Assembly: GCA_944393575.1 (NCBI GenBank) | Contig: CALYAP010000073.1 | Location: forward strand, 1-32,513 | DNA length: 32,513 bases | Reading direction: 5' to 3' | From: an uncultured Clostridia bacterium | GTDB taxonomy: Bacteria; Bacillota; Dehalobacteriia; UBA4068 | In this document: piece by piece, positions 23,482-30,324 of the stretch | How the letters are laid out: each line of letters begins with the position of its first letter | Numbering within the stretch: the first letter of the stretch is position 1 | Notes under the pieces: model-generated | Seen by the model: only the letters and a program-made list of their open reading frames with translations | Databases searched by the model: none | What the model was told of the DNA's origin: nothing | Translations under genes and position numbers: made by a program

Positions 23482-24741
23482 ATGGCTTCCTTGATTTTTG
23501 CCCGCCCGGATGGCCAATGGTTTGATTTCCCGCCTTTGCAGATGGCTGCTGCCTCTGGCGATAGGGTGTTGTTGCCAGCTAAGAGCGAACTGATTCCCTT
23601 ACCTGAAGGCGCTACGCTTACGATGATGCCTTGTTCTGCTCCAGTTGGCTTTGACCGTGAGACCGGCGAGTTCCTGGAGCTGGAAGAAAATCCCTATAAG
23701 AAGAAGGCTGAGCCAGTTTATGCGGTAGCGGCATTGCTGCCGCAGGGATTTACCCGTCTGCTATGCCCGGCCGCAGTGGTTGAGGGCGACCCTCTGCCGA
23801 TTTTGGGTTATACCGCAGTGGGCTTAGAGAAGGGTAAGCTGGTAGTAGCAGCTATGGCGACTGATGAACACCGCCGCTGGCATCCGCGTTATTTTAATAC
23901 CAAGGAGCTGCCGCAGTTAGTGCGCCAAAGACAAGCGGAATTTCCCGGGAACAAAGTCATCGAGCAGCTCTCCCGCTGTTCTTTAGAATATGGCTGTTTT
24001 ACTGCCCAGAATATCATGTATCGCCGCTGGGAGGGCGGTCTGCCGGTTTCTCCAGCTTGTAATGCCGCCTGCCTGGCCTGTCTTTCGGAGCAGGAGGAGG
24101 GTGGGCCGGAATCACCCCAGCAGCGCATCAAATGTTGCCCGCAGGCTGAAGAGATTGCGGCAGTAGCTATTGCTCATCTGGAGACAGCCGAGGAAGCGAT
24201 GGTCAGCTTTGGCCAAGGGTGCGAGGGTGAGCCCTCTTTAGCTTGGCCGCAGATCTGTGAGTCCATTCGCTTGATCCGCTCCGCAACCAAGCGTGGCTTG
24301 ATCAATATCAACACTAACGCCGGTAATACTCAGGCGATAGCTAAGATCATCGAAGCGGGCATCGATAGTATGCGCGTATCGCTCTTTTCCGCTCTGGCCG
24401 ATGATTATGCTGCTTATCATCGGCCGCGTGATTATGGTTTGTCCGATGTTTGCGCTTCCCTGGCGCTAGCGCAAAGCAACAAAGTACCGGTAGCGCTGAA
24501 CCTGCTCACCTATCCCGGATTTACTGATGACCCCAGACAGGCAGAGGCTTTGATGGAGCTGATTGGACGCTATGATATCGCCCAAGTGCAACTGCGCAAT
24601 CTCAACTGCGATCCCCGGCTGATGAGCAGTTTTTGCCAGGGATGCTCACCGATGGGCATCAGGCAGCTGGTGCAGCGGCTGGAGGAGCGGTTCCCCCATC
24701 TGCAAATTGGTAGTTATAGTCATGACCTGCGCCGGCGCTAG
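23482..24741 (+). CDS. Radical SAM protein with uncharacterised N-terminal domain
   Basis: The 419-residue protein has a radical SAM core starting unusually late, with C193-x3-C197-x2-C200 (PACNAACLACLSEQ), then VSFGQGCEGEPSL (about 241-253), NINTNAGNT and DSMRVSLFSAL. The 190-residue N-terminal part contains PKY-like strands, CSAPVGFDRETGEF and AAMATDEHRRWHPRYFN, a domain I cannot name. There is no SPASM or B12 domain; four C-terminal cysteines (NCDPRLMSSFCQGC) could hold another ligand. The family appears in anaerobes as an uncharacterised radical SAM enzyme. ATG 23482 follows AAGGAGAAGAAG. It has no promoter of its own that I can see apart from readthrough past the pncB terminator, and it is closed by a 14-bp hairpin. 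Confidence 0.8.
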   Translation: MASLIFARPDGQWFDFPPLQMAAASGDRVLLPAKSELIPLPEGATLTMMPCSAPVGFDRETGEFLELEENPYKKKAEPVYAVAALLPQGFTRLLCPAAVVEGDPLPILGYTAVGLEKGKLVVAAMATDEHRRWHPRYFNTKELPQLVRQRQAEFPGNKVIEQLSRCSLEYGCFTAQNIMYRRWEGGLPVSPACNAACLACLSEQEEGGPESPQQRIKCCPQAEEIAAVAIAHLETAEEAMVSFGQGCEGEPSLAWPQICESIRLIRSATKRGLININTNAGNTQAIAKIIEAGIDSMRVSLFSALADDYAAYHRPRDYGLSDVCASLALAQSNKVPVALNLLTYPGFTDDPRQAEALMELIGRYDIAQVQLRNLNCDPRLMSSFCQGCSPMGIRQLVQRLEERFPHLQIGSYSHDLRRR

Positions 24742-24782
24742 TTTAAGCCATTAGTCAGCGCTAAAGACCATAAGAAAATAGC

Positions 24783-24820
24783 AAAATCCCTCTTCTTTTC
24801 GTTAGAGAAGAGGGATTTTT
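24783..24820. terminator. Bidirectional intrinsic terminator
   Basis: A perfect 14-bp stem (arms 24783-24796 and 24806-24819, core ATCCCTCTTCT / AGAAGAGGGAT) with a 9-base loop and A/T-rich outer ends lies between the radical SAM gene and the convergent short-chain dehydrogenase gene. Confidence 0.92.
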
Positions 24821-24856
24821 ATTAGCGATGAATTATTATCCTGACAGACGGATTTT

Positions 24857-25684
24857 TTATTCTTCCGGTGCTGTCTTAGCGGCCGGGCGCTTCTTGGGGC
24901 AGTACATCATCCGCAGGATCATCTGGATCAAGGAGCAGGGGAGCACCTTGCCCAGGAAAAGGAAAAATTTATACTTGAGCCCACAGGTATATAGTGGTTT
25001 GAGCTTAGTTAAGGAACAGAGGTTATAGACAGCGTCAGCGATACGCTGCGGCGTCATACCTTGGCTTTCATCGCGTTCCATGATTGCGACAGAGATATCG
25101 ATGGCTTCTCCATAAAGTTCAGCTCCGGCATCATTTTTGATTCGGGCGGCAGTGAAACCGCTTTTGATGTCTCCCGGCATAAAGGCTGTTACCTGAATGC
25201 CAAAAGGCTTCAGCTCTAAAGCCAAGGCTGAGCTTAGAGCATTGATAGCTGCTTTAGCAGCAGAGTAAAAGCTCTGGAAAGGTATCGCAAAAACAGCGGC
25301 TACTGAGCTGATATTGATGATTTTTGCGGCTTTGCTTTTACGGAGCAAGGGTAAGGCTTCCTTAGCGCAGAGCCAAGCGGCGAAGAAATCGACGTCCATT
25401 AGCTGACGTGCTTCTTCTTCGCTGATGCATTCCGTGGCTCCCGAGACACCCATTCCGGCATTATTAATTAGAATATCAATGCGGCGGACGGAGCGGGCCA
25501 GTTCAGCGAAGGCTTCCTTGATCTGGGCAGAATCCGTTAAATCGCAGGTGATATGGTGGATGTGGGGTGTTGATTTGCCGCTGCGGGAGAGCTCATAAAC
25601 AATGTTCCCGGTGGCGGCAAACCTTTCGGCAATGGCTTTGCCAATGCCGGAACTACCGCCAGTGATAACGACGATCCTTTCCAT
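24857..25684 (-). CDS. Short-chain dehydrogenase/reductase, possible 3-ketosphinganine reductase
   Basis: The 275-residue classical SDR has the cofactor motif TGGSSGIG (8-15), NNAG (74-77), catalytic S127, and Y140-x3-K144 (FYSAAKAA). The usual tetrad asparagine is replaced by aspartate (D99 in MDVDFF). PGD(I)KSGF follows. The C-terminus has a hydrophobic stretch (FFLFLGKVLPCSLIQMIL) and a basic tail, suggesting membrane association. The gene follows the serine-palmitoyltransferase-like gene by 34 bases on the same strand. In sphingolipid synthesis the second step is reduction of the 3-keto product by an SDR, so this assignment is attractive but inferred; many SDRs of this shape act on other substrates. 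ATG 25684 follows AAGGAGGTATC. Confidence 0.8.
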   Translation of the reverse strand: MERIVVITGGSSGIGKAIAERFAATGNIVYELSRSGKSTPHIHHITCDLTDSAQIKEAFAELARSVRRIDILINNAGMGVSGATECISEEEARQLMDVDFFAAWLCAKEALPLLRKSKAAKIINISSVAAVFAIPFQSFYSAAKAAINALSSALALELKPFGIQVTAFMPGDIKSGFTAARIKNDAGAELYGEAIDISVAIMERDESQGMTPQRIADAVYNLCSLTKLKPLYTCGLKYKFFLFLGKVLPCSLIQMILRMMYCPKKRPAAKTAPEE

Positions 25685-25718
25685 AATGATACCTCCTTAG
25701 CCGGAGTTAACAGCCAAA

Positions 25719-26888
25719 TTATTCTTTAACTACCCGGGCGATGATATCCATTGCCTCATCCAGCAGTTCTTCAGTATGGCTAGCCATTAGGCTGGTACGC
25801 AGCAGACAGGCATCTGGCGAAGTAGCTGGCGGCAGAACGCAGTTGACATAAACGCCTTCATCATAAAGGCGGCGGTTAAGGGTGAGCGTGCGCATCGCAT
25901 CATAGGTGTAGATAGGGATGATTGGCGCTTTGCTCTCGCGGATCTCTACGCCACGTGCGGTCAGTCCTTTGCGCATATAATCTGCCAGGTCCAGTAGATG
26001 CTGCGGCAGTTCTGGATGCTCGCGAATCACCTTCAAGGCAGCCAGGGTGGCAGCGGTGCAAGCCGGCGGCATCGAGGCTGAGAAGATGAAGGGGCGGGCG
26101 CTGTGGCGGAGGAAGTCGATGATATCAGCGCTGGCGGCGATGCAGCCACCTAAAGAAGCAAAGGATTTAGAGAAGGTGCTCATGATGATATCGACTTTAT
26201 CGGTGAGGCCAAAGTAGGAGGCAGTGCCACGTCCGCCTTCACCGATCACTCCCAAACCATGAGCGTCATCAACCATTACCCGGGCTTGATATTTTTCTGC
26301 CAGCGCCACGATTTCCGGCAGGCGGGCGATATCGCCGCTCATCGAGAAAACACCGTCAGTGATGATGAGAATGCCAGCGTTTTCCGGCACTTTTTGCAGC
26401 TTGCGTTCCAGATCTTCCATATCGCTATGTTTATAGCGTAGCATCTTGCCATAGCTCATCTTACAGGCGTCATAAATGCTAGCATGGTTCTCGATATCGC
26501 AGATGGCATAGTCATGGGGACCAACCAGACTGGCGATAGCAGCTAAATTAGTCTGGTAACCGGTAGAAGTGGTCATAGCAGCTTCCTTCCCTACGAAATC
26601 AGCAAGCTGCTTTTCCAGTTCGATATGTAAGTCGAGCGTACCATTGAGAAAACGGGAGCCGGAACAACCAGTTCCGTAATGTTCTAGGGCATCGTGGGCA
26701 GCTTGGCAGACTTCTTCGTTGACAGTCAGTCCCAGGTAGTTGTTGCTGCCCAGCATGATGCGGCGTTTGCCTTCCATGATAACAGTGGTATCCTGCCTGC
26801 TTTGCAGCTCATGGAAATAAGGATAAACCCCGGCTTCCCGGATTTGGTTTACTAGCGGCGGCATTTTTAATTTGCTGAATAAGTCCAT
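25719..26888 (-). CDS. Alpha-oxoamine synthase, serine palmitoyltransferase-like
   Basis: This 389-residue PLP enzyme condenses an amino acid with an acyl-CoA or acyl-ACP. Visible features are GVYPYFHELQS (20-30), GSNNYLGLT, GTGCSGSRFLNGTLDLHIELE (72-92), ENHAS (H135), DDAHGLG (D207, H210) and the PLP lysine K241 in STFSKSFASLGG. The GVYPYF segment and the TFSKSFASxGG lysine motif look like Bacteroides-type serine palmitoyltransferase; E. coli Kbl has TLGKALGGASGG at that place and BioF differs as well. It is therefore more likely SPT-like than glycine C-acetyltransferase, but annotation pipelines may call it Kbl or BioF. ATG 26888 follows AAAGGAGTAATAACTTTT-type spacing. The SDR gene follows directly. 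Confidence 0.85.
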   Translation of the reverse strand: MDLFSKLKMPPLVNQIREAGVYPYFHELQSRQDTTVIMEGKRRIMLGSNNYLGLTVNEEVCQAAHDALEHYGTGCSGSRFLNGTLDLHIELEKQLADFVGKEAAMTTSTGYQTNLAAIASLVGPHDYAICDIENHASIYDACKMSYGKMLRYKHSDMEDLERKLQKVPENAGILIITDGVFSMSGDIARLPEIVALAEKYQARVMVDDAHGLGVIGEGGRGTASYFGLTDKVDIIMSTFSKSFASLGGCIAASADIIDFLRHSARPFIFSASMPPACTAATLAALKVIREHPELPQHLLDLADYMRKGLTARGVEIRESKAPIIPIYTYDAMRTLTLNRRLYDEGVYVNCVLPPATSPDACLLRTSLMASHTEELLDEAMDIIARVVKE

Positions 26889-26957
26889 AAAAGTTATTAC
26901 TCCTTTATAATAAAATCTAATTTAACGGGTTGAGCTAAAGCCCTTGGGGGATTAAGC

Positions 26958-27509
26958 TTAGAGTTGAAAGATGATTCCTACTGCTGCACCCAAGGCAATG
27001 AAGATGATCGGGTGCTTATTGAAATAGAAAACGGCCGGCGTCACCACTATCAGGAAGATCAGCGCTTTAAGATTGAGCTGTAGCCCAGGAGCAAAATGTT
27101 CTGTACCAAATAACGCTAGGCTGATTAGACTGATACTGATAGCTGCCAATAGTCCTGCCACCGCCGGACGTAAACCGCTAAAAACCATCTCTACATATTG
27201 ATTATCACGCCAGACAGCCATGGCCTTACAAATTAATAAAGAGATTATGATGGCCGGCATGATTAAGGCTAAGGTTGCCACTACTGAACCTAATAGTCCA
27301 CCGGTATGATAGCCAACATAGGTCGCCATATTGACTGCGATTGGTCCGGGGGTAGATTCGGAAATGGCGATCATATTAGTCAGCTCAGCAGTGGTGTACC
27401 AATCGTATTTATCCAAAAGATCGAAGAGAAAGGGCAGAGCTGCTAAACCTCCGCCGATAGCGAAAAGCCCGATTTTGAAGAACTCATAAAAAAGGAGCAG
27501 ATAGATCAT
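26958..27509 (-). CDS. Chromate transporter family protein, second half (ChrA2)
   Basis: The 183-residue protein is a single CHR domain with FFKIGLFAIGGGLAALPFL (11-28) and SESTPGPIAVNMATYVGY (50-67), and about six membrane segments. Short CHR proteins work as pairs of half-transporters; known members export chromate. In anaerobes without chromate exposure the true substrate may differ. It starts at ATG 27509, overlapping the stop of the first half by 4 bases (ATGA), so the halves are translationally coupled. A 69-base gap separates it from the SPT-like gene downstream on the same strand, with no clear terminator. Confidence 0.9.
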   Translation of the reverse strand: MIYLLLFYEFFKIGLFAIGGGLAALPFLFDLLDKYDWYTTAELTNMIAISESTPGPIAVNMATYVGYHTGGLLGSVVATLALIMPAIIISLLICKAMAVWRDNQYVEMVFSGLRPAVAGLLAAISISLISLALFGTEHFAPGLQLNLKALIFLIVVTPAVFYFNKHPIIFIALGAAVGIIFQL

Positions 27510-28066
27510 TGGCTATCCTCCTTTTTTAATTTCTTTTTGATTAATCCTATAACCAGTCCGGTGGCAGCAGCGGCCAAGACAATAATGATAGGATTGATCA
27601 AATCGAGCGCCAGTAGGACTAAAGCTGCTAGAAAAATGATCACTGTGGCGATATTTTTGATACCGGTTTTAGCCATACTGTAGGTGGAATACATCACCAG
27701 TGCAGCTACAACGACTTTGATCCCATTGAGAGCGTGTACGACAATAGGTATCGAAGCGAAGTTTTCCATTAGCATTGCCAGTATCAGAATAACAAGAAAA
27801 GAAGGCAGCGTCATTCCCAGAGCGCCGCATAATCCGCCCCATGCTCCATAGCGTTGAGCGCTGATGAGAACGGAAATATTGATCGCCAGCGGACCAGGTT
27901 GACATTGCGCCAAAGCAAAATAATCGGTCAGTTCTTCCTCGCTGAGCCAGTGTCTTTTAGTCACCAACTCTCCTTGGAGAAGCGGCAACATCGAATAACC
28001 GCCGCCGAAAGCACTGATGCCGATCTTGGCGAAAATAAGCAAGCATTTTAGGTATTCTTTGATCAT
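27506..28066 (-). CDS. Chromate transporter family protein, first half (ChrA1)
   Basis: The 186-residue CHR-domain protein has FAKIGISAFGGGYSMLPLLQ (12-31) and AQCQPGPLAINISVLIS (53-69), and about five or six membrane segments. It pairs with the following half (183 residues); the two copies are inverted-topology partners in the short-chain CHR group. Its start codon shares a base with the stop of the flavodoxin gene (TAATG), so all three are one tightly coupled operon. The C-terminus is basic (IKKKLKKEDSQ). The flavodoxin partner could reduce chromate or protect from redox stress; that pairing is inference. Confidence 0.9.
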   Translation of the reverse strand: MIKEYLKCLLIFAKIGISAFGGGYSMLPLLQGELVTKRHWLSEEELTDYFALAQCQPGPLAINISVLISAQRYGAWGGLCGALGMTLPSFLVILILAMLMENFASIPIVVHALNGIKVVVAALVMYSTYSMAKTGIKNIATVIIFLAALVLLALDLINPIIIVLAAAATGLVIGLIKKKLKKEDSQ

Positions 28067-28611
28067 TAGATAGAGAACCCCAGTTTGTATGCTTCTACCA
28101 GAGCGGGATTATCTTGGATACTGCCGGCAGCATTTACTCCATTAACCAGAATACGGCCCCGGTCTTTCCATTGGAGATAATCGACCAGTGCCAGCTCGTA
28201 GCTCTTTTCCGCTCCGCTAAAAGCTTGCGGATCCTTGTCTGCTGCCGTCATCAACAACGCTGTTTCCTTATGCCGGATTTGATACTGCGGGCCAAAAGCA
28301 TAGAGCCGGTCGATAACTAGTTTCAACTGCGCTGGCCAGTCATAAAAATATAGCGGCGCTGCCAAAACAATGCAGTCAGAACCGATGATCGATGGATAGA
28401 TCTTTTGCATATCATCATCTTGACAGCACTGGTGTTCATGCGTGCGGCAGTATTCGCAGGCAGTACAAGGTTCCACTTTAGCCAGCGCGACATTGATTCG
28501 TTTAACCCAGTTGCCGGCAGCCTCAGCGCCAGTGATAAAGGTTTCTGCCAAGGTATGGCTATTGCCATTAAGCCGAGGACTGGCATGCAGCACAAGAATA
28601 TTTTTGGGCAT
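28066..28611 (-). CDS. Flavodoxin-fold FMN reductase family protein (third copy)
   Basis: The 181-residue protein has LHASPRLNGNS (8-18), a cysteine-rich segment with C49, C52, C55, C62 and C63 (EPCTACEYCRTHEHQCC) and IVLAAPLYFYDWPAQLKLVIDRLYAF, so it is a paralog of the products at 14312 and 15202. ATG 28611 is chosen because AAAGGA lies 8 bases upstream; ATGs at 28641, 28638 and 28620 have no SD at useful distance. It heads the operon with the two ChrA halves. A palindrome with GATAAT/ATTATC arms overlaps its promoter, suggesting iron- or redox-dependent control. Flavin-dependent reductases of this kind can reduce chromate, quinones or nitro compounds. Confidence 0.87.
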   Translation of the reverse strand: MPKNILVLHASPRLNGNSHTLAETFITGAEAAGNWVKRINVALAKVEPCTACEYCRTHEHQCCQDDDMQKIYPSIIGSDCIVLAAPLYFYDWPAQLKLVIDRLYAFGPQYQIRHKETALLMTAADKDPQAFSGAEKSYELALVDYLQWKDRGRILVNGVNAAGSIQDNPALVEAYKLGFSI

Positions 28612-28671
28612 CAGCCCCATCCTTTCTTTAAATAGCATCATCCTGTTATACCTGTGATGGTATCAGTGTAA

Positions 28672-28707
28672 ATATACTTGTATATGATAATCAAAAACAA
28701 TTATCAT
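28672..28707 (-). promoter_or_regulatory. Operator/promoter region with Fur-box-like palindrome
   Basis: ATGATAAT (28684-28691) and ATTATCAT (28700-28707) are perfect inverted arms separated by 8 bases. This is close to the Fur box, which carries GATAAT and ATTATC separated by 7. A second palindrome ATATAC-TT-GTATAT covers 28672-28685. On the minus strand a TTGTTT/TTGATT -35 and TATATT/TACACT -10 overlap both, about 60-90 bases before the flavodoxin start. Confidence 0.45.
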
Positions 28708-29002
28708 CATACCATAAAAAACGGCATATTGGTAGTGTTATGAGGTAATTAAACGATAAATTAATAAAAAATTAAAGAAGATGTAGGGACTTTTGACATT
28801 ACGTGGAATTGCTTGATGCTTTTTTATTAGGTTGATTGGGTAGCCAAATAGTGATAAAATTGACTATAATCTATTCTAAATAGTGCCTTTTAGGTTCCTA
28901 AACTATAGCAAATAAAGAAATTTTTTCTTGAGGCTTGGCTTTGTCTAAGAAAACGCTTGCATTTTCAGATACAGTGTGATAAGATAATTTCGCTGTCTGT
29001 GT
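28708..29002. other. AT-rich intergenic stretch between the ChrA operon and tRNA-Cys
   Basis: I see no gene here. There are promoter-like elements on the plus strand: TTGATT-N17-TAAAAT (28832-28860) and an isolated TATAAT (28865-28870). A 14-base palindrome TTTAGG-TT-CCTAAA lies at 28889-28902. The stretch ends in the tRNA-Cys promoter. A short untranslated RNA is possible but unsupported. Confidence 0.4.
28957..28985 (+). promoter_or_regulatory. Probable promoter of tRNA-Cys
   Basis: TTGCAT (28957-28962), a 17-base spacer and TAAGAT (28980-28985) end 17 bases before the mature tRNA. A GATAAT overlaps the -10 at a longer spacer. Confidence 0.45.
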
Positions 29003-29076
29003 GGCGCCATGGCCAAGTGGTAAGGCAGAGGACTGCAAATCCTTCACCCCCAGTTCAAATCTGGGTGGCGCCTCCA
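29003..29076 (+). tRNA. tRNA-Cys (anticodon GCA)
   Basis: The acceptor arms GGCGCCA (29003-29009) and TGGCGCC (29066-29072) pair fully. The anticodon GCA is at 29035-29037 in loop CTGCAAA. The T arm is CCCAG-TTCAAAT-CTGGG. Discriminator U73 and an encoded CCA (29074-29076) are present. It is a single-gene unit with a terminator directly after it. Confidence 0.97.
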
Positions 29077-29107
29077 AAAGACCTTCTGATCTGGAAGGTC
29101 TTTTTTT
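29077..29107 (+). terminator. Intrinsic terminator of tRNA-Cys
   Basis: A perfect 10-bp stem AAAGACCTTC / GAAGGTCTTT (29077-29086 and 29094-29103) with a 7-base loop runs into seven T residues (29101-29107). It begins at the first base after the tRNA CCA. Confidence 0.93.
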
Positions 29108-29223
29108 GCATCTTTGATGGAAAGTATGCTTGACATTTTTGGTGGACCATGGTATATTGCCCATATGGAAAGCTCGCTTTACATTATGCTGCTTTATCTG
29201 GAAGTCTATAAGGGGGCGGTAAG

Positions 29224-29424
29224 GTGAAAAATCGGCTGGAGGAGATTCGTAAGCAGCAGGGAATCACTCAGGAAGAATTAGCTTCAGTACTGGAAGTATC
29301 GCGCCAGACGATTGGTTCTTTAGAGAATGGCCGCTATAATCCTTCGATTTTGTTGGCCTTTAAAATTGCCAGATATTTTGGGATGAAAATAGAGGATATT
29401 TTTATCTATGAGGAGGATCAGTGA
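29224..29424 (+). CDS. Small XRE-family HTH regulator
   Basis: The 66-residue protein is a single Cro/CI-type helix-turn-helix (about 4-58): IRKQQGITQEELASVLEVSRQTIGSLENGRYNPS, with FKIARYFGMKIEDIF after it. This compact group (YgzD/YvaO-like) is often encoded just before a small membrane protein, as here. The start is GTG 29224, preceded by an AAGGGGGCGG region. It shares bases with the next start (TGATG), so the pair is translationally coupled and the regulator likely controls its own operon. Target and signal are unknown. Confidence 0.9.
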   Translation: MKNRLEEIRKQQGITQEELASVLEVSRQTIGSLENGRYNPSILLAFKIARYFGMKIEDIFIYEEDQ

Positions 29425-29852
29425 TGAAAAGTACTAAGTATCTGTTGATATTGGCTGCTGGGGTGCTGTTATTTGCCGGTGGTTTTATCTTGCTGCGACT
29501 GATAACTGAACCAGAGGGCATGATGAAAGCTTTACCCTTTATTCTTATCGGCATTGGCTGTGGCACTTTTGGTTATGGCCTAGGGGAAACGGTGCGTATC
29601 ATTACGCTGAAAAAACGTCCTGATCTGGCCAAACAGCTAGCCATCGAGACTAATGATGAGCGCAACCAAGCGATCAATAATCTGGCTAAGGCCAAAGCCT
29701 TCGATATTACTATCTATGTCTTTGCTGCCCTATTACTGGCCTTTGCTTTGATGGGTACAGAAATGATGGTGATTATTCCTTTGGTAGTCGGATATCTGTT
29801 TATCGTTTGTTTTCGTATTTATTATCAATGCCGCTTGGCTAAAAAAATGTAG
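29424..29852 (+). CDS. Small multi-pass membrane protein paired with HTH regulator
   Basis: The 142-residue protein has about four hydrophobic segments (roughly 5-25, 33-55, 92-110 and 114-135) and a charged central loop with LKKRPDLAKQLAIETNDERNQAINNLAKAKA. The NDERNxxI motif between two membrane pairs is typical of DUF2178/DUF6442-like proteins encoded next to small XRE regulators in Bacillota. The function is unknown. ATG 29424 lies 7 bases after AGGAGG; GTG 29421 is a less likely start. There is no clear terminator after it. The next genes are tRNAs with their own promoter. Confidence 0.75.
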   Translation: MKSTKYLLILAAGVLLFAGGFILLRLITEPEGMMKALPFILIGIGCGTFGYGLGETVRIITLKKRPDLAKQLAIETNDERNQAINNLAKAKAFDITIYVFAALLLAFALMGTEMMVIIPLVVGYLFIVCFRIYYQCRLAKKM

Positions 29853-30032
29853 CCAGTAAATAAAATTTTTCACTTTTTCAGTAAAAAATAAAGGAAAAGC
29901 GGAAATCTTGTTTAATATATTAATCCCGTATAATTCAATTGGTGTGTACAAAATGGAGACTTGGGAGGTTCCGCCCAGCCCGTAGCCATGAATCGCTAGC
30001 AAAATCTGTTCAGGCGTTCGGTAAAAATGTTC

Positions 30033-30061
30033 TTGACAAGCGTCGGCGGTTTTGGTACCAT
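30033..30061 (+). promoter_or_regulatory. Promoter of the tRNA-His/Gln/Lys cluster
   Basis: A perfect TTGACA (30033-30038), a 17-base spacer and TACCAT (30056-30061) end 13 bases before the tRNA-His 5' end. The preceding 29853-30032 contains no gene that I can support. Confidence 0.7.
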
Positions 30062-30074
30062 ATTTGTTGTGCGT

Positions 30075-30151
30075 GGTGGATGTGGCGAAGCGGTTAACGC
30101 ACCGGATTGTGGCTCCGGCACCCGAGGGTTCGATCCCCTCCATCCACCCCA
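30075..30151 (+). tRNA. tRNA-His (anticodon GTG)
   Basis: The acceptor GTGGATG (30076-30082) pairs with CATCCAC (30141-30147). The extra G-1 (30075) faces C73 (30148), the identity mark of tRNA-His. The anticodon GTG is at 30109-30111, the T arm is GAGGG-TTCGATC-CCCTC, and CCA is encoded at 30149-30151. Confidence 0.96.
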
Positions 30152-30245
30152 ATTTACAACGGCGGATTCGCGCTGGGCAAAGCCGTCCTGCGACGGCCAG
30201 CGGCTTTGGCGGCGTTTCCATCCTTGACTTGGCAGTACCATACAT
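30152..30245 (+). other. 94-base spacer between tRNA-His and tRNA-Gln with competing hairpins
   Basis: GCCGTC/GACGGC (30182-30187 and 30192-30197) makes a tight hairpin. CAAAGCCG (30178-30185) can instead pair with CGGCTTTG (30201-30208), giving a mutually exclusive longer stem. There is no T tract. TTGACT and TACCAT occur near the end but too close together for a standard promoter. The spacer is GC-richer than its surroundings. Confidence 0.4.
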
Positions 30246-30320
30246 TGGGGTGTAGCCAAGCGGTAAGGCAACGGACTTTGACTCCGTCATCCGTAGGTTC
30301 GAATCCTGCCACCCCAGCCA
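30246..30320 (+). tRNA. tRNA-Gln (anticodon TTG)
   Basis: The acceptor arms TGGGGTG (30246-30252) and CACCCCA (30310-30316) pair fully. The anticodon TTG is at 30278-30280 in loop CTTTGAC, with stem ACGGA/TCCGT. G73 is followed by an encoded CCA (30318-30320). Confidence 0.96.
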
Positions 30321-30324
30321 ATAT

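Noticed and set aside
25719-26888. Glycine C-acetyltransferase (kbl) with threonine dehydrogenase partner
   Set aside because: The neighbour is a classical SDR without tdh features, and the lysine motif and N-terminal segment look like serine palmitoyltransferase; kept only as an alternative.
29733-30290. 185-codon minus-strand frame crossing tRNA-His and part of tRNA-Gln
   Set aside because: It overlaps certain tRNA genes and its product shows no recognisable domain; chance ORF.
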